Below, piece by piece: positions 1 to 5,358 of a stretch of 6,226 bases of DNA. Each line of letters begins with the position of its first letter. The stretch's first letter is position 1. The notes under the pieces were generated by a model. It worked only from the letters and a program-made list of their open reading frames with translations. It was not told the origin of the DNA and did no database searches. This stretch comes from Anaerolineae bacterium CG2_30_64_16 (lineage in GTDB: Bacteria > Chloroflexota > Anaerolineae > CG2-30-64-16). Where the stretch lies: positions 1 through 6,226 of the forward strand of contig MNXL01000318.1 of NCBI GenBank assembly GCA_001871755.1. The letters are read 5' to 3'. A program made the position numbers and the translations under genes.

Positions 1-335
1 CGAGGCGGAAATCGCGGAGCCGGCGGTCGAACAGCCGGCCGAGCCCTCCGCGGCTGAGGTCGAGGCGCCGGCCCCGGCAGCGGTCGTGGCCGAGGCGGAA
101 ATCGCGGAGCCGGCGGTCGAGCGGCCGGCCGAGCTCTCCGCGGCTGAGGTCGAGGCGCTGGCCCCGGCAGCGGTCGTGGCCGAGGCGGAAACCGTGGAGC
201 TGGCGGTCGAACAGCCGGTCGAGCCCTCCGCGGCTGAGGTCGAGGCGCCGGCCCCGGCAGCGGTCGTGGTCGAGGCGGAAATCGCGGAGCCGGCGGTCGA
301 ACAGCCGGCCGAGCCCTCCGCGGCTGAGGTCGAGG
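1..335 (+). repeat. 90-bp in-frame tandem repeat, about 3.7 copies
   Basis: Units start at 1, 91, 181 and 271; the last matches for 65 bases before diverging. By eye, unit 2 differs from unit 1 at 4 of 90 positions, unit 3 at 5, and the partial unit 4 at none of its 65. The period is a multiple of three, so each copy adds 30 residues (E-A-E-I-A-E-P-A-V-E-Q-P... ending A-P-A-A-V-V) without breaking the frame. The repeat reaches the left edge and may continue beyond it. The near identity indicates recent expansion by slippage or unequal recombination, and copy number may vary between strains or be mis-assembled from short reads. Confidence 0.95.
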
Positions 336-931
336 AGGCGCAGCCAGCGGCGCCGCCCGCGGCGGCCGCGGCGGCGACCGTGGTTGAAGTTGCGACCGCT
401 CAACCGGTCGTCCAGGTCGAGGGAGCGCCGGTCGAGGTGGCTGTAGCCCTGGTCGCGGCGCCGGCGCTTGCCGTCGAAGCACCATCCGCTCAATCTCACA
501 CCCGCGCCCGTCCTGCAAAAACTGATAACCTGGTTAAGATCAAGGGCATCGGCCCGAAGTATGCCGCGCAACTGCGGGGGGCCGGGATTACCTCGTTTGC
601 AGCGCTGGCAGCCACCGATCCCCAACGCATCCGCGATATCATTGGGGCGCCGGAATCGCCGCAGGTGGATTGTCGCGCCTGGATCACGCAAGCCGCGACC
701 CTGGCGAGCGCCCCCGCCCGGCCGGTCAGACGAGCCGACATCACTCGGATCGTCGGTATCGGCCCGGCCTATGCGGCGAAGCTGCGAGGCGCCGGGATCA
801 CCGAATTGACACAACTGGCCGGGGCCGATGAAGCGCGTCTGGCGGAGATCATCGACGCGCCCGCATGGCAGCGTGTGAACTACGGAGCATGGATCGCCCA
901 GGCCAAAGTCTTGCTGGGCGAGGAGGGATAG
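2..931 (+). CDS. Helix-hairpin-helix (H3TH-like) protein with Ala/Glu/Pro repeat region, 5'-partial
   Basis: The frame is open from the left edge, so the true start lies outside the window; 309 codons are visible before the TAG at 929-931. A GTG at 86 is only a valine inside the repeat and is not a credible start. The visible N-terminal half (to about nt 527) is low-complexity Ala/Glu/Pro/Val sequence made of 30-residue repeats, probably disordered. The C-terminus carries two homologous domains, about nt 530-706 and 740-919. Each begins with a helix-hairpin-helix core (KGIGPKYAAQLRGAGI and VGIGPAYAAKLRGAGI) and ends with an AWI-xQA helix. This arrangement matches the predicted FEN1-like H3TH / DUF4332-type domains, which usually bind DNA non-specifically. 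I see no nuclease active site, so a catalytic role is unsupported. The next gene starts 2 bp after the stop, implying co-transcription. Domain call is fairly sure; biological role unknown. Confidence 0.85.
   Translation, partial: EAEIAEPAVEQPAEPSAAEVEAPAPAAVVAEAEIAEPAVERPAELSAAEVEALAPAAVVAEAETVELAVEQPVEPSAAEVEAPAPAAVVVEAEIAEPAVEQPAEPSAAEVEEAQPAAPPAAAAAATVVEVATAQPVVQVEGAPVEVAVALVAAPALAVEAPSAQSHTRARPAKTDNLVKIKGIGPKYAAQLRGAGITSFAALAATDPQRIRDIIGAPESPQVDCRAWITQAATLASAPARPVRRADITRIVGIGPAYAAKLRGAGITELTQLAGADEARLAEIIDAPAWQRVNYGAWIAQAKVLLGEEG
921..926 (+). promoter_or_regulatory. Shine-Dalgarno site fixing the start of the Ig-repeat gene
   Basis: AGGAGG lies 7 bases before the ATG at 934 and inside the last codons of the upstream gene. 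It decides the start: an in-frame ATG at 865 would add 23 residues overlapping the helix-hairpin-helix gene and push the membrane anchor inward, and it has no comparable site. Confidence 0.8.
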
Positions 932-933
932 TC

Positions 934-2661
934 ATGGCAGCGGACCGCCCTCCATACTGGCGCTGGGAGCTTGATCGGTGGAAGCTCATGGTGACCGCGC
1001 TGCTGATCCTGGTCGTGCTGATCGGGTTGTCGCGTGGATGGCAGGCGGCGCCCCCCACCTTCATCATCCCCACCTTCACCGCGCCGGCCCCGGGCGCCCA
1101 ACTTCCTGCGGCCGCGCCGGGCGATGTCATCGGCTCAGCCGGGCCGGGTGACACGGTACGCATTTTCGCCGGAGATGTTTTGCTCGGGGAGACGCAGGCG
1201 GACGCCGCGGGTGCTTTCCGGTTCACGCTGCCCGCGCTCGCGGCGGGCGAACACAAACTCCTGGCGCGCACTTTTGGCCCGGAGGGTGTGCTGCTGGCTA
1301 CCTCGGCGCCGCTGAAGATCACCGCGCTCGGTGAAGTGGCTGCCGTGCCAGCAGCGCCAAGAGCGACCGAACCGGCCGCACCCGGGCCGCGGACAACCCC
1401 GACCCCGCTGGCGCCACCTGCAACCGCCCTGGCCGGCGTTCAGGCCACGCCGCCCACGCCACCTGTTGCGCCCGCAGTCTCTCCGACACCCACAGCGCCT
1501 GTGACATCCCCAGCGCCCCCGTCGCCGAGCTTCACCAGCCTGACCGACGGCGCGGTGCTGGTCTCGTCAGAGTTGATCGTCGTCGGTGGCATGGCTGCGC
1601 CTGATATGCAGATCCGCATCCTGGAACGCGCGGTTGCGGCCGTAGCAGCGGAGACAGTCGCTGAAGCAAACGCTGACGCTGCCGGTCATTGGCAGGTGGA
1701 TCTGAGCGCGTTGGCGCCCGGCCTACACACGTTGTTGGTCACAGCCCAGGATGCTGAAGGAAACCAGGTGAGTGCGGCCGCACCGATCACCTTCACCGTG
1801 TTGGCGCTCGACAGACCGGCCTTCGCACAACCGGCCACTCCCCTGGTGCTGGTCGAGAACACGCCCGTTGAGATCAGGGGCACGGCCACGGCCGGGGCCA
1901 CGGTGCGCCTGTTCGCTGTGGATCAGCCGCTCGGCGACGCCGCGACCGGCCCCGCCGGCATCTGGCGGGTGCTCCTGCCGGGACTGGCGCCTGGGGAACA
2001 TACCCTGACGGTTGGCGCACTTTACGGGGACGGCAAGCTGCTCATGGCAGTGGCGCCGCTGGTCATCACGGTCCTGCCACTTGAGGCGCAACCCGTGCTG
2101 ATCCACCCGGCCGAGGGGAGCCGGGTGCATTCCTGCCAGCCGTTGTTCCTGGGCCACGCCTTGCCGGGGCGTGTGGTATCGATCTACGACCTCCAGGTCT
2201 TGCTGGGTCATGTGCTGCCGGAGGCCGACGGGCGGTGGGCTCTCCGTCCAAACACGCCGCTGGCACTGGGGCCGCACACGATGACGGTCGTCGCCGTGGT
2301 GGACGCGGAGGGACACGCGCTCCGTAGCCGGCCGGTGACCTTCCGGGTGGAGGCGCCCGCGGGGCCATGTCTTCAGCCTGGCCGGGTTGCGCCGGTTCTC
2401 GAATCGCCGGCGCCGGGCAGCGCGGTGAGTTCAGATCGACCGCTGCTCCTTGGCACGGCAACGCCGAACAGCGTCTTGCGCATCTACGATGCCGTTCAGT
2501 TCCTGGGCGAGGCCGAGGCAGACGCGGATGGCCGCTGGAGCTTCCGGCTCGATCTGCCGCTCACCCCTGGCCGGCACAGGTTGACCCTGGTGCCGATGGA
2601 GGGGCATAGCAAGGAGGGTAACCCCCGGACGCAGCTCGATCTGGAGATCCTGGCGCCGTGA
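934..2661 (+). CDS. Membrane-anchored protein with five bacterial Ig-like repeats
   Basis: The protein has 575 residues. A short basic N-terminus (residues 1-17) precedes one hydrophobic segment (about 18-33, LMVTALLILVVLIGL), so it is probably a signal anchor with the rest outside the membrane. Five Ig-like beta-sandwich repeats follow at about 47-132, 199-291, 294-383, 385-475 and 486-575. Each carries the pattern [AD]-G-x-[WF] then L-x-x-G-x-H-x-[LM], for example AGIWRVLLPGLAPGEHTLTV in repeat 3. A Pro/Thr/Ala linker (133-198) separates repeats 1 and 2. No catalytic motif is seen; such repeats usually serve as extracellular spacers or adhesive modules. The only two cysteines, C401 and C479, bracket repeat 4. 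The start at 934 has a strong ribosome site. The gene lies 2 bp after the helix-hairpin-helix gene and ends convergently with the metalloenzyme gene. Function is unknown; the architecture is clear. Confidence 0.88.
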   Translation: MAADRPPYWRWELDRWKLMVTALLILVVLIGLSRGWQAAPPTFIIPTFTAPAPGAQLPAAAPGDVIGSAGPGDTVRIFAGDVLLGETQADAAGAFRFTLPALAAGEHKLLARTFGPEGVLLATSAPLKITALGEVAAVPAAPRATEPAAPGPRTTPTPLAPPATALAGVQATPPTPPVAPAVSPTPTAPVTSPAPPSPSFTSLTDGAVLVSSELIVVGGMAAPDMQIRILERAVAAVAAETVAEANADAAGHWQVDLSALAPGLHTLLVTAQDAEGNQVSAAAPITFTVLALDRPAFAQPATPLVLVENTPVEIRGTATAGATVRLFAVDQPLGDAATGPAGIWRVLLPGLAPGEHTLTVGALYGDGKLLMAVAPLVITVLPLEAQPVLIHPAEGSRVHSCQPLFLGHALPGRVVSIYDLQVLLGHVLPEADGRWALRPNTPLALGPHTMTVVAVVDAEGHALRSRPVTFRVEAPAGPCLQPGRVAPVLESPAPGSAVSSDRPLLLGTATPNSVLRIYDAVQFLGEAEADADGRWSFRLDLPLTPGRHRLTLVPMEGHSKEGNPRTQLDLEILAP

Positions 2662-2665
2662 GCGG

Positions 2666-2690
2666 CCGGGGCCGGTGTGCCCGGGTTTAT
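2666..2690 (+). terminator. Weak candidate terminator between convergent genes
   Basis: CCGGG (2666-2670) can pair with CCCGG (2680-2684) across a 9-base loop, followed by GTTTAT. The stem is short and the T-run has only three T. The position, in the 31-bp gap between two convergent stops, is what makes it worth listing. Confidence 0.25.
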
Positions 2691-2692
2691 CG

Positions 2693-3721
2693 CTACAGCT
2701 TCAGGCCAGCCAGAATCGCCGGCGCGACGTTGGTCAGATCGTGCAGCGAGGCCGCGAAGCGCTCGCGTAGCTCGGTCGGGCCGATCAAGAGGGCAGGAAC
2801 CGGGTTGCGGGTGTGTCCGTGGATGCTCAGGTCCTCTGCGTTGCCGTGATCTGAGGTGATCAGGATCAGGCCGGCGCGGTGGTCGTCCCAGGCCGTCAGC
2901 AGACCGCCCAAGACCTGGTCGAAGGCTTCGATCAGCCCGAGCGCCGCGGCCATGTCCTGGTGGTGGCCGGCGTAATCGGTGAGCCAGTATTCGAAGAACG
3001 CGAAGTCGTAGTCGTGTGCCAGCGCTGCCATGCGCCGGCCCGCGGCATCGGGTGTCAGCAGCGGGGTGTCGGCCAACCCCAAACGATCTCGCCAACCCTG
3101 ACCCGTGAAGTCCGCGGCCAGCGCGTGCCCGGCGTAGAGGTCAGCGGTCGTCTTGAGCGCCACCCCCGCGCTGGTGACGGCCAGCGGGATCGCGGCGTGG
3201 AGGCGGCGCCCCGACGCGATCGCGGCGAAATAGGTTTCCGGATAGGCATTCAGCAGGGCGGCCCGTCCCCCTGACTGCCCGACGATTCGGAACAGGTTGC
3301 CGTCCTGCAAATACGCGGCGACGGCCGGGTTTGGTTTGGGCCCGTAATGATACCCCAACTCGGACGGCACGTTTCTCCCTGTCAGCAGCGCGGCCTGGCC
3401 GGTGGCCGATTGTGGGGCGCCCTCGACGCCCAGGCAGGCATCCAGCGCCAGGAGTGTGGCGCGGTCGGTCGTCAACGGCGCCGTCTCGGCCAGCAAGCGG
3501 TGTCCGCCCAACAGCCTCCGCAGGTTGGGCATCGCCGCGCGGGCAAACGGGTTGCTGGTGGGGTCATCGACCCCCAGCCCCACGCCGTCCAGGAAGAGGA
3601 ATAGCACGTTCGGGCCGGTCTCCTGGCCGAGCCCGCTCCGGCGGCCCAATTTGGCCACCCGGGCGAGGCTTCCGGTGAAACCGATCGCAATTTTCAGTGC
3701 GGCAATCGCCTTATCTCTCAT
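2693..3721 (-). CDS. Metalloenzyme of the alkaline phosphatase / iPGM superfamily
   Basis: The protein has 342 residues. The superfamily core starts near residue 38 with NVLFLFLDGVGLG (metal ligand D45). PQSATGQAALLTG (103-115) holds the presumed nucleophile, T107 or S105. LTDYAGHHQD supplies D249 and H253, TSDHGN supplies D291 and H292, and HGHTRNPVP supplies H303. The DHGNAE...HTxNPVP pattern is typical of independent phosphoglycerate mutases and phosphopentomutases. Those enzymes are longer (roughly 390-510 residues) and carry an inserted or cap domain; here only about 130 residues separate nucleophile and second metal site. It is thus a compact phosphotransferase or phosphatase of unknown substrate, and I would not call it a mutase. 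The ATG is supported by GAAGGTG at 3726-3732. The first 36 residues are basic, outside the core and of unknown role; a GTG at 3658 is a weaker alternative start. It follows the chimeric lipoprotein gene by 45 bp on the same strand. Confidence 0.85.
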   Translation of the reverse strand: MRDKAIAALKIAIGFTGSLARVAKLGRRSGLGQETGPNVLFLFLDGVGLGVDDPTSNPFARAAMPNLRRLLGGHRLLAETAPLTTDRATLLALDACLGVEGAPQSATGQAALLTGRNVPSELGYHYGPKPNPAVAAYLQDGNLFRIVGQSGGRAALLNAYPETYFAAIASGRRLHAAIPLAVTSAGVALKTTADLYAGHALAADFTGQGWRDRLGLADTPLLTPDAAGRRMAALAHDYDFAFFEYWLTDYAGHHQDMAAALGLIEAFDQVLGGLLTAWDDHRAGLILITSDHGNAEDLSIHGHTRNPVPALLIGPTELRERFAASLHDLTNVAPAILAGLKL

Positions 3722-3725
3722 GCAT

Positions 3726-3732
3726 CACCTTC
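3726..3732 (-). promoter_or_regulatory. Ribosome binding site of the metalloenzyme gene
   Basis: On the minus strand GAAGGTG ends 4 bases before the ATG at 3721. It supports the long form of the protein over the GTG at 3658, whose best upstream match (GGAAG) is 10 bases away. Confidence 0.55.
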
Positions 3733-3766
3733 AGGGTACTTGCCCCAACAAACAGCGCGATTGCGG

Positions 3767-4423
3767 TTACCCTTCCTGGGGCCTGCGCGGTCTCTGCACA
3801 GTTACGCTCCATAGAGCCAGCAGCAACGAAATCCCCGCGGTGACTTCGAGTATCCCCTGGTATGTCCCGAAGAGGTCTCGAGCCATGCCAAACGGCAACG
3901 GACCCAGCGCGGCTCCCACTACTCCAGCCGCGCTTGTAAAACCGTAGATGCTGGCAAGGTGGCTGCGACCAAAATAGCTCGGCCAGACCACTGCGGTCAA
4001 AGTGCGAGCGATGCCATTGGTTGCCCCCAGGACTGCTCCGAATACAAACGCCCCTGCCGGGTTCGAAAGATACTGCACCATGGCCAAAGACAGCGCCTGA
4101 AACACCAGGGCAAACATCAGCAAGAAACGCACGGGCACACGGTCCACAACCAGTCCGCTGACCAGATTGGCCAGCGCCATCGCCGCGGCAACTGGCTCAG
4201 TTGCGGCCGGCGCCAGAGCCTTGATAGCCAGCGGCGTCGCTGAAGGTAGCTCCGGCAAAACCATAGTTGGGATGGCAGTAGCTGTGGCGTACGCCGGGCG
4301 CGGCGTCTTGGTGGGCGTTGGCACAGGGGTCGCCGACGGCCTGGCGCAACCTCCGACCCCTGATAACAGCAACAGGCATCCGGCTGCCAGTCCCGGCGTG
4401 AATCTGTGGATAAATTTTGACAT
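3767..4423 (-). CDS. Chimeric protein: lipoprotein signal and Pro/Thr linker fused to C-terminal part of an MFS transporter
   Basis: From the ATG at 4423 the protein has 218 residues. Residues 1-26 form a lipoprotein signal: basic start (MSKFIHRF), hydrophobic stretch (LAAGCLLLLSGV) and lipobox VGGC with C26. Residues 27-78 are a Pro/Thr/Ala linker (ATPVPTPTKTPRP) typical of exported lipoproteins. From about residue 79 the sequence changes to polytopic membrane protein: ANLVSGLVVDRVPVRF resembles the MFS loop 8-9 motif (GxxxDRxxxR), followed by about four more hydrophobic segments (100-118, 124-148, 158-180, 188-208) and a basic tail. Seven or so N-terminal MFS segments are absent, so transport is doubtful. 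No stop or frameshift interrupts the join near nt 4180-4200. The best reading is the 5' end of a lipoprotein gene joined by deletion to the 3' end of a transporter gene; a misassembly is the alternative. An in-frame ATG at 4498 would bury the signal peptide. GAAGGG lies only 2 bases before the chosen ATG. GC is visibly lower than in flanking genes. Confidence 0.75.
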   Translation of the reverse strand: MSKFIHRFTPGLAAGCLLLLSGVGGCARPSATPVPTPTKTPRPAYATATAIPTMVLPELPSATPLAIKALAPAATEPVAAAMALANLVSGLVVDRVPVRFLLMFALVFQALSLAMVQYLSNPAGAFVFGAVLGATNGIARTLTAVVWPSYFGRSHLASIYGFTSAAGVVGAALGPLPFGMARDLFGTYQGILEVTAGISLLLALWSVTVQRPRRPQEG

Positions 4424-4506
4424 GACCCTTCGTTTGCACTGAGATGCGCGAATAAGGACTGCTGCTCCGCCCGTGGAGATGCGAGGCCTTGATCGCAAGA
4501 AATGCT

Positions 4507-4535
4507 ATTTTATCCGAAGAACGCGCTCGTGACAA
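4507..4535 (-). promoter_or_regulatory. Sigma70-type promoter of the lipoprotein/MFS and metalloenzyme genes
   Basis: Read on the minus strand, TTGTCA (4530-4535) and TAAAAT (4507-4512) are separated by exactly 17 bases; each hexamer matches consensus at 5 of 6 positions. Transcription would begin near 4500, leaving a leader of about 77 bases before the ATG at 4423. The alternative ATG at 4498 would sit almost at the transcript's first base. Confidence 0.65.
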
Positions 4536-4655
4536 ATGCGTTACCGACCAAGACCTGTTCAGCGTTTAGATAGGCACGCGAGGCCGTCACCGCAACCGCT
4601 CATGGCCCATCATTGGCCTGGACGACAGCTTGCTTAGACGCCATGGGGCTGCGCT

Positions 4656-4704
4656 ATCTTACCCAGAGCCAGGTGGCGCCCAGAAATTGCAGCGCGGGTA
4701 AGAT
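4656..4704. repeat. 9-bp perfect inverted repeat upstream of thioredoxin
   Basis: ATCTTACCC (4656-4664) and GGGTAAGAT (4696-4704) are exact reverse complements, separated by 31 bases. One arm overlaps the weak -10 candidate TATCTT, so it could be an operator pair or an RNA stem in the leader. Function is unknown. Confidence 0.55.
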
Positions 4705-4797
4705 TCGTCGCCCTGCCGTTGTCTAGGATGATAAGGCCAGGGAACGTGTGCGCAAAGAAGTACGTGCTCAGCGACGATTCCCAGACCCGACTAAAGT

Positions 4798-4803
4798 AAG
4801 GAG
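4798..4803 (+). promoter_or_regulatory. Ribosome binding site of thioredoxin
   Basis: AAGGAG lies 8 bases before the ATG at 4812 and supports that start, including the N-terminal extension of the encoded protein. Confidence 0.75.
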
Positions 4804-4811
4804 CAAGCAAG

Positions 4812-5195
4812 ATGAGCCTATTTCAACGCAAACCAGCCGCAGTGTCCGCGGAGCAGCCCTCCGTCAACCAGAGCCAACCGCAGCACGTGACCGGCGCCGA
4901 GTTCGATCAGGTGATCCTCAAGGCCGCGGCGCCCGCCGTGGTGGATTTCTGGGCCGAGTGGTGCGGGCCGTGCCACATGATGGCGCCCGTCGTGGACAAA
5001 CTGGCAGACGAATTCACCGGTCGCGCGGTCGTCGCCAAAGTGGATGCCGACGCCTATCCTGACCTGCTCAGCCGCTACGGGATCATGGGCATCCCGACGC
5101 TGCTCTTCTTCAAGGAAGGCGCCGAGGTAGATCGTGTCGTGGGCGTGACGGCTTACAACACGCTGAAGAGCAAGCTGGAGCGGGTGCTCGGTTAG
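4812..5195 (+). CDS. Thioredoxin with N-terminal extension
   Basis: The product is a 127-residue cytosolic thioredoxin that would reduce protein disulfides, receiving electrons from thioredoxin reductase (not in this window). The active site is WCGPC, with C51 and C54. VVDFWAEW precedes it and supplies the buried acid D45. GIPT supplies the cis-proline P95, and FFKEG plus GVTAYNTLKSKLERVL complete the fold. Classical thioredoxins have about 105-110 residues. Here some 24 polar residues (MSLFQRKPAAVSAEQPSVNQ...) precede the fold, with no signal peptide or lipobox. The residue after CGPC is His (H55) where Lys or Arg is common, which may shift the redox potential. The start is fixed by AAGGAG at 4798-4803. 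It is divergent from the minus-strand operon, and an array of palindromes follows its stop directly. Family assignment is very sure; the particular partner is unknown. Confidence 0.95.
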   Translation: MSLFQRKPAAVSAEQPSVNQSQPQHVTGAEFDQVILKAAAPAVVDFWAEWCGPCHMMAPVVDKLADEFTGRAVVAKVDADAYPDLLSRYGIMGIPTLLFFKEGAEVDRVVGVTAYNTLKSKLERVLG

Positions 5196-5196
5196 G

Positions 5197-5340
5197 CGGT
5201 GATTGAAGCCGGTGATTGAAATCACCGTCTGGTACGGAAAGTGCGTTGAAACGCACTGCGCCCCGGAGCGACAACCTGTTTTAACAGGTTTGGGTTGTGC
5301 CAGACTGCGGTTTCAACCGTAGGCGGCGGGTCAGTCGCCC
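5197..5340. other. Array of four 18-bp palindromes; candidate structured RNA or regulatory element
   Basis: Four palindromes of 18 bp (8 + 2 + 8) lie in a row: A at 5210-5227 (CGGTGATT-GA-AATCACCG), B at 5240-5257 (AGTGCGTT-GA-AACGCACT), C at 5273-5290 (AACCTGTT-TT-AACAGGTT), and D at 5305-5322 (CTGCGGTT-TC-AACCGTAG, with one G:T pair). Arm sequences differ, but all share a TT-NN-AA core. Starts are 30, 33 and 32 bp apart. GTCTGGTAC (5227-5235) can pair with GTGCCAGAC (5297-5305), with one G:U, enclosing B and C. The 5' arm of A is preceded by a copy of itself: CGGTGATTGAA at 5197 and again at 5210. As RNA, A and B would have UGAA tetraloops on 7-bp stems, and D would have UUCA, the complement of UGAA. 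No T-run follows, so simple termination is unlikely. I do not recognise the family. Confidence 0.7.
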
Positions 5341-5343
5341 AAA

Positions 5344-5350
5344 GAGGAGG
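5344..5350 (+). promoter_or_regulatory. Ribosome binding site of the CDP-alcohol phosphatidyltransferase
   Basis: GAGGAGG lies 8 bases before the ATG at 5359. It follows the palindrome array closely: D ends at 5322, and a small GGCG/CGCC stem (5325-5328 with 5336-5339) sits between. Folding of the array could therefore influence access to this site. Confidence 0.75.
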
Positions 5351-5358
5351 AGCAGGCC

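Larger units (their letters stand above)
4424..4811. other. 388-bp divergent intergenic region
   Basis: This stretch separates the minus-strand operon from thioredoxin and is visibly poorer in GC than the genes; 4501-4560 is about 47% by my count. It holds the minus-strand promoter at 4507-4535 and an inverted repeat at 4656-4704. For thioredoxin I find only a weak promoter candidate, TTGCTT (4630-4635) and TATCTT (4655-4660) with a long 19-base spacer. I could not recognise a protein or RNA gene between 4540 and 4790. Confidence 0.6.

Noticed and set aside
1..335. CRISPR or mobile repeat for the 90-bp tandem units
   Set aside because: Units abut without spacers, keep one reading frame and encode a continuous Ala/Glu/Pro-rich protein region.
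865..933. Longer N-terminus (ATG at 865) for the Ig-repeat protein
   Set aside because: It overlaps the coding end of the helix-hairpin-helix gene, and the ATG at 934 has AGGAGG 7 bases upstream with the membrane anchor correctly near the N-terminus.
1723..2316. 197-codon minus-strand open frame opposite the Ig repeats
   Set aside because: Open frames on the opposite strand are expected in high-GC DNA; the + strand shows regular Ig-like repeats and this one shows no domain.
2496..3095. 199-codon minus-strand open frame across the convergent ends
   Set aside because: It runs out of frame through the metalloenzyme and into the antisense of the Ig gene; its Arg/Pro-rich translation is typical of a shadow frame.
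4424..4498. Longer start (ATG at 4498) for the lipoprotein/MFS gene
   Set aside because: It would put 25 polar residues before a clear lipoprotein signal peptide and would start almost at the predicted first base of the transcript.
5210..5290. Intrinsic terminator for thioredoxin
   Set aside because: Hairpins A to C lack a following T-run; C is AT-rich in its centre but is followed by TGGGTTG.
5197..5340. CRISPR array
   Set aside because: Spacing near 30 bp and GTTTCAA-like ends are suggestive, but the four units differ in sequence, are palindromic throughout and have no identical direct repeats; no cas gene is present.
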